A program made the position numbers and the translations under genes. A stretch of DNA of 64,000 bases from CAVRQM01 sp963723455 (lineage in GTDB: Bacteria > Pseudomonadota > Alphaproteobacteria > Acetobacterales > Acetobacteraceae). The notes under the pieces are model-generated. The model was not told where the DNA came from and made no database searches. It was given only the letters and a program-made list of their open reading frames with translations. The stretch spans positions 1,815,956-1,879,955 of the forward strand of contig CAVRQM010000001.1 in the NCBI GenBank assembly GCA_963723455.1, read 5' to 3'. Shown piece after piece: positions 18,454 through 28,029 of this stretch (positions are counted from its first letter, which is position 1; the number at the start of each line of letters is the position of its first letter).

Positions 18454-19110
18454 ATGGAGTCCGGGTTCCCCATCGATCTGGTCCTGTTCGGCATGATCGC
18501 GGCATTTCTGGTGCTGCGGCTGCGCAGCATCCTGGGCCGGCGCACCGGTTTCGAGCGGTCGCAGGACCCGCGGGTGCGGCCGGCTGCCGGGCTGGGCGGG
18601 CGGGTGATCGACGTGGTGGCCGAACCGACGCCGCCGGCGCCGACCCGCCCGCTGCCCGATGCCGCCTCGCCGGCCGGGCAGGCGCTGACGCGGATGCAGC
18701 GGATCGACGCCGGGTTCGCGGCCGCGCGGTTCCTCGACGGCGCCGAGGCGGCGTTCCGCATCATCGTCACGGCGTTCACCGCCGGCGATCGCGCCACGCT
18801 GCGCCCGCTGCTGACGGCCGAGACGTTTGCTGCCTTCGACACCGCTGCGGCCGCGCGCGAGGCCAGGGGCGAGACGCAGCGCACCGAGATCCGAGACATC
18901 CAGTCGGCGACGATCGAGCAGGCGGCGCTGGCCGGGTCTGTGGCCGACATCACCGTGCGATTCGTCTCCGACCAGGTGAACCTGACCACCGGCCCGGACG
19001 GCCAGCCGCTGGCCGGCACCGACGCGGTGACCGAGATCGTCGATGTGTGGACGTTCCAGCGCGATCTGACGATGGCCGACCCGTCCTGGCGCGTCGCCCG
19101 CACCGGCTGA
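18454..19110 (+). CDS. Tim44-like domain inner-membrane protein
   Basis: A 218-residue protein with one N-terminal membrane segment (IDLVLFGMIAAFLVLRLRSIL), a linker, and a C-terminal Tim44-like domain beginning AAFRIIVTAFTAGDRATLRPLLTAETFAAF. This is the bacterial TimA type, found near secB in alphaproteobacteria and related to the mitochondrial import-motor anchor. AAGGAG lies 8 bases before ATG 18454. A role in membrane biogenesis is assumed from the family; no partner is shown here. Confidence 0.85.
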   Translation: MESGFPIDLVLFGMIAAFLVLRLRSILGRRTGFERSQDPRVRPAAGLGGRVIDVVAEPTPPAPTRPLPDAASPAGQALTRMQRIDAGFAAARFLDGAEAAFRIIVTAFTAGDRATLRPLLTAETFAAFDTAAAAREARGETQRTEIRDIQSATIEQAALAGSVADITVRFVSDQVNLTTGPDGQPLAGTDAVTEIVDVWTFQRDLTMADPSWRVARTG

Positions 19111-19132
19111 CGGGCCGGGCGAGGCTAGGCGG

Positions 19133-19915
19133 CTAGCGCGCCCGTTTCGCGGGGACGCTGCCCGCCAGCGCGAGCTGGTCGCGCAAGGCCTCGATCTCGG
19201 CGCGGAGTGCGGCCACTTCGCTGTCCTGCGCCGGCACCGTCGCAGGCTCGGCGGGGTGCGTGGGAGCGGTCGCGTTGGCGGGTGCGTCCGGCTCGCGATA
19301 GAACGGCGAGAACAGGCTCATCGCCCGCTCCATCATCGCCATGTTCTGCCGCCCGACCTCCTCGATCGGGAACGGCATGAACGGCATCGGCACCATTCCC
19401 TGCTGTACGGTCTGCTGCATCGTCCGGCGCACCTGCTCCTGCTGGCGGGCGAAATTGGCCATCGCCTGTTCCAGGTAGCGCGGCACGAAGCTTTGCAGGC
19501 TGTCGCCATAGAAGCCGATGAGCTGACGCAGGAAGGCGGTGGGCAGCAGCGCGCGACCCTTGCTTTCTTCCTCGACGATGATCTGCGTCAGCACCGAGCG
19601 GGTGATGTCGTCGCCGCTTTTCGCGTCATAGACCACGAAATCCCGGCCCTCGCGCACCATCTCGGCCAGGGTGTCGAGCGTGATGTAGCTGGAACTCTCG
19701 GTATTGTACAGCCGCCGGTTGGCGTATTTCTTGACGACCACCGATGCGGCCGCCGGCGCCGCGGCGGCCGACCGGGCCGGGCTTTCCGTGCCTGCATCCG
19801 CCGGTTCGGCGGCCGTAGCCTCGCCTGCTCCGGCGTGATTCTCGCCTGCCCCGGCCTTATTCTCGCCTGCCCCGGCCTTTTTCTCGCCTGCATTGTCTTG
19901 CATCGGATGCGTCAT
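19133..19915 (-). CDS. phaR: Polyhydroxyalkanoate synthesis repressor PhaR
   Basis: A 260-residue DNA-binding repressor that also binds PHA granules and controls phasin genes. The conserved PHB/PHA accumulation-regulator domain starts KKYANRRLYNTESSSYITLDTLAEMVREG (about residues 61-90) and continues through ITRSVLTQIIVEEESKG and an amphipathic region. The first 40 residues are a non-conserved extension built from repeats of GAGENKA, encoded by 21-bp DNA repeats. It is divergent from the PhaC-like gene, placing repressor and target side by side. Start at 19915 or 19903. Confidence 0.9.
   Translation of the reverse strand: MTHPMQDNAGEKKAGAGENKAGAGENHAGAGEATAAEPADAGTESPARSAAAAPAAASVVVKKYANRRLYNTESSSYITLDTLAEMVREGRDFVVYDAKSGDDITRSVLTQIIVEEESKGRALLPTAFLRQLIGFYGDSLQSFVPRYLEQAMANFARQQEQVRRTMQQTVQQGMVPMPFMPFPIEEVGRQNMAMMERAMSLFSPFYREPDAPANATAPTHPAEPATVPAQDSEVAALRAEIEALRDQLALAGSVPAKRAR
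19828..19893. repeat. 21-bp coding repeats in phaR N-terminus
   Basis: About three imperfect copies of a 21-bp unit (core TCTCGCCTGCCCCGGCC on the plus strand) that encode successive GAGENKA-like heptapeptides in the N-terminal extension of PhaR. The copies differ by a few bases, and copy number may vary between strains. Confidence 0.65.
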
Positions 19916-19993
19916 CGTGTCCCTTCAGGGGCCTCTGTCAAGAACCGTAGCATGCCGCAGCGCAACACCCCAACTTTTGCGGCCGGGAGAGTC

Positions 19994-21347
19994 ATGGTTG
20001 CCGATCCGTTCCGCATCGATGACCGCGAGCGCGGCGGGACACGCGACATCGGAGGACTGGGCGGCCATCTGGCAGAGCGAGCTGGCCGCGATCGCCGCCG
20101 ACCCGGAGACCGCGATGGTGCTGGCGGCGCTGTTCGGCGCCTGGCTGGATGCCGCGGCGCGCCTTGACCCTGGCCGCCCCGAATTCAGCCGGCCGAACCG
20201 CCGGGACCGATGCGCCGCCGGGGACCGCGGCCGCTGGCGCTGCTGCTGGGCCACGCGATGCTGCGATCGAGGCCCTGCGGCAGCGCCTGGCCGAGCTGGA
20301 GCGACGTCTCGACGGGGAGCCTGCCAAGCCTGGCCGATCTGGCGCTGCGCGATGATCCGGCGCTGGTCGCCGGCATCGCCGCATATCGCCGCCACCCCTC
20401 GCAGCGCCGGATGGCGGCTCCGCCGGCGCTGTGGCGGGAGGGCGGGACCAGCCTGCTCGACTATGCGCAGCCCGGCGCGGCCGGCCTGCCGGTGCTGTTC
20501 GTGCCCAGCCTGGTCAATCGCGCCTACATCCTGGATCTCGGCTCCCGGCCGCTCGATGCTGCGCTGGCTGGCGGAACAGGGGCTGCGGCCGCTGCTGCTG
20601 GACTGGGGGTTCCCCGACCCGGCGGCGCGCGGCTTCACCCTGACCGACTACGTGGCCGGCCGGCTGCAGCGCGCCATCGCCGCCTGCGGCCCCGGCCCGG
20701 TGCTGCTGGCCGGCTACTGCATGGGCGGGCTGCTGGCGCTGGCCGCCGCGCAATGCCTGCCCGGACGCGTCGCCGGACTGGCGCTGCTGGCGACGCCGTG
20801 GGATTTCCACGCCGAGGACGCCGCCGCCGCCCGCCGGCTGGCCGGGCTGCTGCCGATGATGGAGCCGGCGATGGGCCTGCTCGGCGCGCTGCCGACCGAT
20901 GCGGTGCAGGCGCTGTTCGCCCTGGCCGACGCGGACGGCATCCTGGACCGCTACCGCGGCTTCGCCGCTGCCGACCCGGACAGCGAGCGCGCCCGCAGCT
21001 TCGTGGCGTTGGAGGACTGGCTGTCCGACGGCGTGCCGCTGGCCGCCCCGGTGGCGCGCGAATGTCTGGGCGGCTGGTACGGCGGCAACACGCCGGCGCG
21101 GGGGGAGTGGCGGGTTGCGGGGCTGGCGGTCGATCCGGCGCGCGCTGCGCCTGCCCGCCTTCGTGGCGCTGCCGGCGCGCGACCGCATCGTGCCGCCGGC
21201 CAGCGCGCCGGCCGCTGGCCTCGCTGATCGCCGGCGCGGTGGCACACCACCCGGCGGCCGGCCATGTCGGCATGGCGGCCGGCAGCCGGGCGCAGGCGGC
21301 GCTGTGGCGAACCGCTCGCCGCCTGGCTGCGAGCTGTGGGCGGCTGA
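19994..21347 (+). CDS. phaC: PHA synthase-like alpha/beta hydrolase (seven frameshifts)
   Basis: A protein related to class I polyhydroxyalkanoate synthases, which polymerise 3-hydroxyacyl-CoA. The lipase-like box GYCMGG carries the catalytic Cys; PLLLDWGFPDPAARGFTLTDYV, LLATPWDFH and ALPARDRIVPP (catalytic Asp) are also recognisable. The open frame changes seven times (near 20047, 20165-20200, 20316, 20540, 21144, 21208, 21308), each explained by one extra base; the repaired protein is about 448 residues. GGGAGA precedes ATG 19994. It is shorter than typical PhaC of about 590 residues, so a PhaC-like depolymerase or synthase paralogue is possible. It is divergent from phaR and upstream of phaA. 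Confidence 0.65.
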
Positions 21348-21460
21348 TCGTCGGGGCTGCCGTCGGGCCGCCCGTCGGGGCTATCCGGGCGGCGCGGGCA
21401 TTGGCAGCGTGCCGTCGCATGCCCCATGTCTGGGGCAAGGCTCATCAGGGAGACGCCGTC

Positions 21461-22634
21461 ATGGACGACATCGTCATCGTCGCCGCCGCGCGCACGCCGG
21501 TCGGCAGCTTCAACGGCGCGTTCGCCGCCACGCCCGCGCATGTGCTGGGGCAGGTCGCGATCCAGGCGGCGCTGTCGCGCGCCGGCGTCGCGCCGGCCGA
21601 AGTGGACGAGGTGATCCTCGGCCAGGTGCTGACCGCCGCGGCCGGCCAGAACCCGGCGCGCCAGGCCGCCCGCGCCGCCGGCATCCCGGACGACAAGACC
21701 GCCTTCGGCATCAACCAGGTCTGCGGCTCCGGCCTGCGCGCGGTGGCGCTGGCCGCCCAGCAGATCGCAGACCGGCCAGAGCGACATCGTGGTCGCCGGC
21801 GGCCAGGAGAGCATGAGCCTGGCGCCGCACGCCCAGCATCTGCGCGGCGGCGTCAAGATGGGCGACATCCAGCTGATCGACACGATGATCCGCGACGGGC
21901 TGTGGGACGCCTTCAACGGCTATCACATGGGCGCCACCGCCGAGAACGTGGCCAGCGCCCACCAGATCACCCGCGAGCAGCAGGACGCGCTGGCGCTGCG
22001 CAGCCAGCAGAAGGCGTCGGCGGCGCAGAAATCCGGCCGCTTCCGCGACGAGATCGCGCCGGTCACGCTCAAGGGCCGCAAGGGCGATACCGTGGTCGCC
22101 GACGACGAATACATCCGCCACGACAGCAGCGCCGAGATGATGGCGAAGCTTCGCCCCGCCTTCAGCAAGGACGGCACGGTGACCGCCGGCAACGCCAGCG
22201 GCCTGAATGACGGGGCGGCGGCGCTGGTGGTGATGTCGGCCGCCGAGGCGAAGCGGCGCGGCCTGACGCCGCTGGCCCGCATCGCGAGCTTCGCCACGGC
22301 CGGCGTCGATCCGGCGCTGATGGGCACCGGCCCGATCCCGGCCACCCGCCGCGCGCTGGCGCGCGCCGGCTGGCAGGCCGGCGAGCTGGATCTGATCGAG
22401 GCCAACGAGGCGTTCGCCGCGCAGGCCTGCGCGGTGAACAAGGATCTCGGCTGGGATGCCGAGCGGGTCAACGTCAACGGCGGCGCGATCGCCATCGGCC
22501 ACCCGATCGGCGCGTCGGGCGCGCGCGTGCTGACCACGCTGCTGCACGAGATGGCCAAGCGCGACGCGCGCAAGGGCCTGGCGACGCTGTGCATCGGCGG
22601 CGGCATGGGGGTCGCCATGTGCGTCGAGCGGTAA
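21461..22634 (+). CDS. phaA: Acetyl-CoA acetyltransferase (one frameshift)
   Basis: Condenses two acetyl-CoA to acetoacetyl-CoA, the first step of PHB synthesis. N-terminal VIVAAARTPVGSFNGAFA, nucleophile NQVCGSGLRAVALAAQQI, NEAFAAQA, GGAIAIGHPIGASGAR and C-terminal CIGGGMGVAMCVER (second active Cys) are all present. One extra C near 21773 splits the frame just after the first active-site helix (ADGQSDIVVAGGQESM is restored when it is ignored); repaired length 390 residues, normal for PhaA. GGGAGA precedes ATG 21461. Confidence 0.9.
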
Positions 22635-22738
22635 CCGTACCGCGCGCGTCACGTTCCCGTCAGATAGCGGCAGCGCGCCCGCCCGGCTCCGCCTCGTCCT
22701 GTCGCATGCTGATGGCGGTTTGATCGACGGAGTGCCGC

Positions 22739-23150
22739 ATGCGCCGCGCTGTTGCCGGGCTGCTGCCGTGCGGCGTGGCCGCTCCTGCTCCGGTCTCTGC
22801 GGACACGTGTTCAGTGAGGTGCGGCTCAGCGCCTAGGTCCACGATTTCGCGGGTAATCTGACGGTGGTGTTCAACTACTCGGACAACCAACCTTTTTCCG
22901 GAACCGCCTATGCCTCGCGCCGGGTGCGCAGGCTGCCAAACGATGCGCGACTCGGGGACCGTCCTGTGCGGGGGCGGCGGCGAATATCTCCAGGGGCGCT
23001 GGGGCGAATACACGGCCGCGGTGGGCGACAACGAGGGCGAGGGCGTCATGTGGTTCTCCGGCATGAGCGCGTTCGGCAACGGCAGCTGGGGCACCTGCAT
23101 CGGCGAGAGCGGCTTCACGTCCGGCGACCAGCCATGGGCCGCTCGGCCGC
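22739..23150 (+). pseudogene. Decayed exported-protein gene between phaA and phaB
   Basis: Within the 600-bp phaA-phaB gap a broken coding trace can be read. ATG 22739 gives a signal-like MRRAVAGLLPCGVAAPAPVS; after a frame change EVRLSA, an in-frame TAG at 22834, then VHDFAGNLTVVFNYSDNQPF, a further frame change near 22917, and GGGGEYLQGRWGEYTAAVGD with a conserved-looking WFSGMSAFGNGSWGTC. The composition and Trp/Gly pattern suggest an exported beta-rich protein of the kind common in Acetobacteraceae. With one nonsense codon and two shifts, decay is more likely than sequencing error alone. Confidence 0.4.
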
Positions 23151-23235
23151 CCCGGGAGGGTGCTGGGCGCGCCATCCTCCCTCGTCACGGCAGCGACACA
23201 CCGCTAGTGTCGCTGCCGCAGACAGGAGGGATGAC

Positions 23236-23958
23236 ATGGCGAAGGTTGCACTCGTCACCGGCGGGACGCGGGGCATCGGCGCCGCGATCAGCCGCACCCT
23301 GCAGCAGGCCGGCCGCATCGTGGTCGCGAGCTATGCCGGCAACGACGCCGCCGCCGCGGCATTCCGCGCCGACACCGGCATCGCGGTGGAAAAGTTCGAT
23401 GCCGGCGATTTCGCCGCCTGCGAGGCGGCGGTGGCGCGCATCGCGGCGGCGCACGGTCCGGTCGCCATTCTGGTCAACAACGCCGGCATTACCCGCGACG
23501 CCACCCTGGCGCGGCTGACGCGCGACATGTGGGACGCGGTGCTGGATACCAATCTCGGCAGCTGCTTCAACCTGTGCAAGCTCACCTTCGACGCGATGCG
23601 GGCGGAGAAGTTCGGCCGCATCGTCAATATCGGCAGCATCAACGGCCAGGCCGGGCAATACGGGCAGGTCAACTACGCCGCCGCTAAGTCCGGCATCCAC
23701 GGCTTCACCAAGGCGCTGGCGCAGGAAGGCGCCCGCTACAACATCACCTGCAACGCCATCGCGCCGGGCTATGTCGATACCGACATGGTGCGCGCGGTGC
23801 CGCCGGACGTGCTGCAAAAGATTGTGGCGCGCATCCCGGTGGGCCGGCTCGGGCATGCCGAGGACATCGCCCGCGGCGTGCTGTTCCTGACCGCCGACGA
23901 CGCCGATTTCATCACCGGCTCGACGCTGTCGATCAACGGCGGCCAGCACATGTACTAG
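23236..23958 (+). CDS. phaB: Acetoacetyl-CoA reductase
   Basis: NADPH-dependent SDR of 240 residues that reduces acetoacetyl-CoA to (R)-3-hydroxybutyryl-CoA for PHB synthesis. Cofactor motif TGGTRGIG at residues 8-15, NNAGI, catalytic Ser in NIGSINGQAGQYGQVNYAAAKSG with Tyr and Lys in YAAAK, and C-terminal LSINGGQHMY typical of PhaB rather than FabG. AGGAGG lies 7 bases before ATG 23236. Part of the pha block with phaR, the PhaC-like gene and phaA. Confidence 0.93.
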   Translation: MAKVALVTGGTRGIGAAISRTLQQAGRIVVASYAGNDAAAAAFRADTGIAVEKFDAGDFAACEAAVARIAAAHGPVAILVNNAGITRDATLARLTRDMWDAVLDTNLGSCFNLCKLTFDAMRAEKFGRIVNIGSINGQAGQYGQVNYAAAKSGIHGFTKALAQEGARYNITCNAIAPGYVDTDMVRAVPPDVLQKIVARIPVGRLGHAEDIARGVLFLTADDADFITGSTLSINGGQHMY

Positions 23959-23970
23959 CCGGGGCCTGTC

Positions 23971-25230
23971 GTGACCGATGCGGGCATGGTCATCGTGGGC
24001 GCGGGCGAAGCCGGCGCGCGCGCCGCGCTGGCCCTGCGCGACCATGGCTGGAACGGCGCAATCACGTTGATCGGCGAGGAGCCGCACCCGCCGTACGAGC
24101 GGCCGCCGCTGTCCAAGACGGTGATGACCGCCGAGGGCGAGCCGCCGATCGCCACCGTGCTCGGCCCGGCGCGGCTGGCACAGGCGCGCATCGACTTCCT
24201 GCACACAAGCTGCGCCACCGCGATCGACCGCGCCGGACGCCGGGTGCTGCTGGCCGACGGGCGAACGATCGCATACGCGCGCCTGCTTCTGGCGACCGGG
24301 GCGCGGCCGCGCCGGCTGGCGGTGCCGGGGGCGGACGGCGCGCTGTATCTGCGCAATGTCGCCGACGCGCTGGCGATGCGCGCGCGGCTGCGCGCGGGCG
24401 CGCATCTGGTGGTGATCGGCGGCGGCTTCATCGGGCTGGAGATCGCCGCCAGCGCCACCACGCGCGGCTGCCGGGTCACGCTGGTCGAGGCGGCCCCGCG
24501 GATACTGATCCGCGGCGTGCCGGCGGCGATCGCCGGGCGTGTGGCCGACCGCCACCGCGCGGCCGGCGTCGCGCTGCGCGTCGGCGTCGGCATTGCCGCG
24601 ATCCGCGACACCGTGGATGGCGGGCACGTCGTGGCGCTGGCGGACGGCAGCGAACTCGCCTGCGACGGGGTGATCGCCGGAATCGGCGCGGTGCCGGAGA
24701 CGGCGCTGGCGGAATCCTGCGGGCTGGCGATCGACAACGGCGTGCGCGCCGACGCGCAGCTGCGGACCAGCGACCCGGACATCTTCGCCGCCGGCGATTG
24801 CTGCTCGTTCCCCGATCCGCTGTACGACGGCAGGCGGCTGCGGCTGGAGGCTTGGCGCAACGCGCAGACCCAGGCCGATCTGGCCGCGCGCAACATGCTG
24901 GGCGCCGGAGTGGAGTATCAGGCGGTGCCGTGGTTCTGGTCCGACCAGTTCGAGCTGGTGCTGCAAGTGGCGGGCCTGCCCGATGCCGGACCCGTGACGG
25001 TGCAGCGCGAGGTCGGGCCGGCGGGACTGCTGTTCTTCCACCTGTCCGACGATGGCAGGCTGCTGGCCGCCAGCGCGATCGGCCCGATGTCGGTCGCGCG
25101 CGAGGTGCGGGTGGCCGAGCAGCTGATCGCCCGGCGCATCCGCCCCGATCCGGCGGCGCTGGCCGACCCGGCGGTGCGGCTCCGCTCGCTGCTGCCCCCG
25201 GCGGTCACCCCCGCCGTTACGCTGGCCTGA
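23971..25230 (+). CDS. FAD-dependent ferredoxin/rubredoxin reductase
   Basis: A 419-residue NAD(P)H:ferredoxin reductase of the dioxygenase-reductase family. FAD-binding VIVGAGEAGARAALALR at the N-terminus, PPYERPPLSK, NAD-binding VVIGGGFIGLEIAASA near residue 150, and DIFAAGDCCSF in the second FAD motif. The C-terminal reductase domain has WFWSDQFELVLQVAG. GTG 23971 is 12 bp behind phaB; an ATG at 23986 would trim five residues. The electron acceptor (a 2Fe-2S ferredoxin for a P450 or ring-hydroxylating enzyme) is not encoded nearby. Confidence 0.85.
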   Translation: MTDAGMVIVGAGEAGARAALALRDHGWNGAITLIGEEPHPPYERPPLSKTVMTAEGEPPIATVLGPARLAQARIDFLHTSCATAIDRAGRRVLLADGRTIAYARLLLATGARPRRLAVPGADGALYLRNVADALAMRARLRAGAHLVVIGGGFIGLEIAASATTRGCRVTLVEAAPRILIRGVPAAIAGRVADRHRAAGVALRVGVGIAAIRDTVDGGHVVALADGSELACDGVIAGIGAVPETALAESCGLAIDNGVRADAQLRTSDPDIFAAGDCCSFPDPLYDGRRLRLEAWRNAQTQADLAARNMLGAGVEYQAVPWFWSDQFELVLQVAGLPDAGPVTVQREVGPAGLLFFHLSDDGRLLAASAIGPMSVAREVRVAEQLIARRIRPDPAALADPAVRLRSLLPPAVTPAVTLA

Positions 25231-26125
25231 ACGCCGTCGCCTCGCGGTCCAGCAGCGCCTCAAACGCCGCGGCGGCCGGGCTGGGCTGGCGGTCCGGCAG
25301 GCTCAGCCGGCTCAGCGTCCGGCTGACCGACAGCCCGGCCACCTGCAACGCGATCAGGCTGCCGAGCGCGATCTGGTCGCGCGCCGTCGCCGCCGAGACG
25401 ATGGCAAAGCCCAGCCCGGCCGCGACCACCTGGCGGATGGTCTCGGTGCTGCCCGCCTCCAGCGTGGCGCGCGGCACGATCCGGGCGCGGGCCAGCGCCG
25501 TCCACACCACTTCGCGGGTGCCGGACCCCGGCTCGCGTACGATCATCAGCTCCCTTCCCAGCGCCGCCGCAGGCACCGGCGCGGCCAGGCCGGCCAGAAG
25601 GTGCGACGGCGCGACGACCGCGACCAGCCGATCCTCGATCCAGGGCCGGACCATGATCCCCGGATGCTCGATCGGCCCCTCGACCAGCGCCACGTCCAGC
25701 TCGCGCGCCAGCAGCAGCTCGGCGATGTCGGCAGTGTTGGCGCCGCGCAGCCGCAATTCGATGCCGGGATGCGCCCGATGATACGCGCCCAGCAGCGGCG
25801 GCAGGAACCACGTGGCGATCGTGGTGCTGGCGCCGACACCCAGGCTGCCGCGCGCCAGGCCGCGCAGCGCCGCCAGCTCCTCCTCCGCGGCGCGCTCGGC
25901 CCCGAACAGCGCCGAGGCGTGACGCATCAGCATGCGTCCCGCCTCGGTCGGCGCGACGCCCCGCGGCGAGCGGTCCAGCAGCCGGCTGCCGGTCTGCGCT
26001 TCGAACTCGCGCACCCCGCGCGACACCGCGGGCTGGCTGATGTGCAGCGCCTCGGCGGCGCGGGAGAAGCTGCCGAGGCGCGCGACGGTGGCGAACAGGC
26101 GCAGTAGGTGCAGGTTCAGGCTCAT
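25217..26125 (-). CDS. LysR-family regulator next to YeiH
   Basis: A 302-residue LysR protein with HTH segment LRLFATVARLGSFSRAAEALHISQPAVSRGVREFE and the CbbR/CysB-like effector domain. It is divergent from a YeiH transporter gene with 91 bp between the starts, the arrangement seen for YeiE/YeiH in many bacteria, so it probably controls that gene. The last codons overlap the convergent reductase gene by 14 bp. Effector unknown; sulfite or sulfate response is suggested by the family pairing. Confidence 0.85.
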   Translation of the reverse strand: MSLNLHLLRLFATVARLGSFSRAAEALHISQPAVSRGVREFEAQTGSRLLDRSPRGVAPTEAGRMLMRHASALFGAERAAEEELAALRGLARGSLGVGASTTIATWFLPPLLGAYHRAHPGIELRLRGANTADIAELLLARELDVALVEGPIEHPGIMVRPWIEDRLVAVVAPSHLLAGLAAPVPAAALGRELMIVREPGSGTREVVWTALARARIVPRATLEAGSTETIRQVVAAGLGFAIVSAATARDQIALGSLIALQVAGLSVSRTLSRLSLPDRQPSPAAAAFEALLDREATAFRPA

Positions 26126-26216
26126 AGCCTCATGTTATACATCCAGGAGTAGGCTGTATTGGCGTTATGGTCGGCCAAGGCGCATCTGCGGGGTCGTTCC
26201 GCCTGCGAGGTCGCCG

Positions 26217-27248
26217 ATGCCGCATCTCCGCGCCGCGACTTGCCTGCTGCCGGGCGTGCTGCTCTGCGCGGCGGTCACGCTGGCCGCGCACGGTCTCGCC
26301 TTGGCGGAGGCGCGGCTGGCCGGCCGGGCGTGGCTGGAGCCGCTGGTGTTGGCGATCCTGCTCGGCACGGCGATCCGCAGCGCCTGGGCGCCCGGCCCGC
26401 GCTGGCGCGCCGGCATTGCGTTCAGCGCGAAGCCGCTGCTTGAGGCGGCCGTCGTGCTGCTCGGCGCCTCGGTCAGCCTGGCCACTGTCCTGGCGGTCGG
26501 CCCGGCGCTGCTGGCCGGCATCGCACTCGTGGTGGCGGCCGCCATCGTCGCCAGCTACGGCATCGGCCGGGCGCTCGGGCTGCGGCCGCGCATGGCGCTG
26601 CTGGTCGCCTGCGGCAATTCGATCTGCGGCAATTCGGCGATCGCCGCGGTGGCGCCGGTGATCGGTGCGGATGCCGAGGACATCGCATCCTCGATCGCCT
26701 TTACCGCGGTGCTCGGCGTGGCGGTGGTGCTGGCGTTGCCGCTGCTGGTCGCCGCGATCGGCCTGTCGGCCACGCAGTACGGCATCCTGGCCGGACTGAC
26801 CGTCTATGCGGTGCCGCAGGTGCTGGCGGCGACGCTGCCGGTCGGCCCGTTAGCGGCGCAGATCGGCACGCTGGTCAAGCTGGTGCGCGTGCTGATGCTG
26901 GGTCCGGTGGTGCTCGGACTGTCGCTGCTGGCCGGCCCGATGGGCGCGTCCGGCCAGCGCCGCGGGCCGGGCCGGATGCGGTTCGGGCGGCTGGTGCCGT
27001 GGTTCATCGTCGGGTTCCTGCTGGCCGCGGCGCTGCGCTCGCTGGGCGCGATCCCGCCCGCGGCGCTCCCCCCGATCGAACGGGCCGCGGGCGGGCTGAC
27101 GGTGATCTCGATGGCGGCGCTCGGCCTTGGCGTGGACGTGCGCGTGGTCGCGCGCGCCGGCGGCCGGGTGACCGGCGCGGTGATGGCCTCGCTGCTGGTG
27201 CTGGGCGCGATCAGCCTGGCGCTGATCTTCGCGCTGCACGCCGGCTGA
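26217..27248 (+). CDS. YeiH-family putative sulfate exporter
   Basis: A 343-residue membrane protein with about ten hydrophobic helices. The family signature ACGNSICGNSAIAAVAPVIGA lies near residue 125, and the C-terminal helices show VISMAALGLGVDVR. It belongs to the UPF0324/YeiH group, annotated as sulfate exporters on limited evidence. ATG 26217 opens MPHLRAATCLLPGVLL. It is paired with the divergent LysR gene. No ribosome-binding site is obvious. Confidence 0.85.
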   Translation: MPHLRAATCLLPGVLLCAAVTLAAHGLALAEARLAGRAWLEPLVLAILLGTAIRSAWAPGPRWRAGIAFSAKPLLEAAVVLLGASVSLATVLAVGPALLAGIALVVAAAIVASYGIGRALGLRPRMALLVACGNSICGNSAIAAVAPVIGADAEDIASSIAFTAVLGVAVVLALPLLVAAIGLSATQYGILAGLTVYAVPQVLAATLPVGPLAAQIGTLVKLVRVLMLGPVVLGLSLLAGPMGASGQRRGPGRMRFGRLVPWFIVGFLLAAALRSLGAIPPAALPPIERAAGGLTVISMAALGLGVDVRVVARAGGRVTGAVMASLLVLGAISLALIFALHAG

Positions 27249-27336
27249 ACCGCTTCGTCGACCGGCCCCGCCCGGGCACGCAACGGGGACGGGGAGACCG
27301 ATTGCCGGCCACCCCCCCTCATGCTACCGCGCACGC

Positions 27337-28029
27337 ATGCTGAAGCGTCTGCTGCGACGTCCGGCCGCGCAGGCGCTGCTGGCCCGGCTGCTTGGCCGCT
27401 ATCTGGCCTTTGCCTTGGCGACCACGCGCTGGACCCTGGACGGCGCCGACCACCTCGCCCCGCATCTGGCCGGCGCCCCGGCAATCTTCGCGTTCTGGCA
27501 CGAGCGCCTGCCGTTGATGCCGGGCGCCTGGATGCTGGTGCGCCGCATGTCGCCCCGCCCCGGCCCGCAGGCGAGCGTGCTGGTCAGCCGGCACGCCGAC
27601 GGGCGCTTCATCGGCGCGCTGATGCGCGGCTTCGGCGTCGATGTGGTGCATGGCTCCAGCAGCCGCGGCGGGGGCGACCGCGGCGGTGCGGCCGGGCTGC
27701 GCGCCCTGCTCGATGCGCTGGCGGCCGGCCGGCACGTCGTCATCACCCCGGACGGGCCGCGCGGGCCGCGTCGGGCGGCAGCGCCCGGGGTGGCCAGCCT
27801 GGCCGCCCTGTCCGGCGCGCCGGTGCTGCCCTGCAGTGCTGCGACCAGCCGCCGCCGGGTGCTGCGCAGCTGGGACCGCATGGTCCTGCCGCTGCCCTGG
27901 GCGCGCGCGGTGGTGGTGTGCGGCGCGCCGATCGCGGTCGGCCGCGACGACGCCGACACGGCGCTGGCCGCGATCGCCGCCGCCCTGACCGACGCCGCCG
28001 ACCGCGCCGACCGGCTGCTGGCGGCGTGA
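27337..28029 (+). CDS. DUF374 lysophospholipid acyltransferase-like protein
   Basis: A 230-residue membrane-associated protein of the DUF374 family, related to lysophospholipid acyltransferases. Motifs FWHERLPLMPG (acyltransferase H-x4), SRHADGRFIG and ITPDGPRGPRR follow one another as in the family. It is regularly encoded just before waaA in alphaproteobacteria and is assumed to act in LPS assembly, although its reaction is not established. The stop codon overlaps the GTG start of waaA (GTGA). It heads a four-gene overlapping operon for lipid A and inner core. Confidence 0.85.
   Translation: MLKRLLRRPAAQALLARLLGRYLAFALATTRWTLDGADHLAPHLAGAPAIFAFWHERLPLMPGAWMLVRRMSPRPGPQASVLVSRHADGRFIGALMRGFGVDVVHGSSSRGGGDRGGAAGLRALLDALAAGRHVVITPDGPRGPRRAAAPGVASLAALSGAPVLPCSAATSRRRVLRSWDRMVLPLPWARAVVVCGAPIAVGRDDADTALAAIAAALTDAADRADRLLAA

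Noticed and set aside
26126..26216. LysR operator (T-N11-A) between the LysR gene and YeiH
   Set aside because: AT-rich TTATACAT and a split AGCCT/AGGCT dyad are present, but no symmetrical box convincing enough to list.
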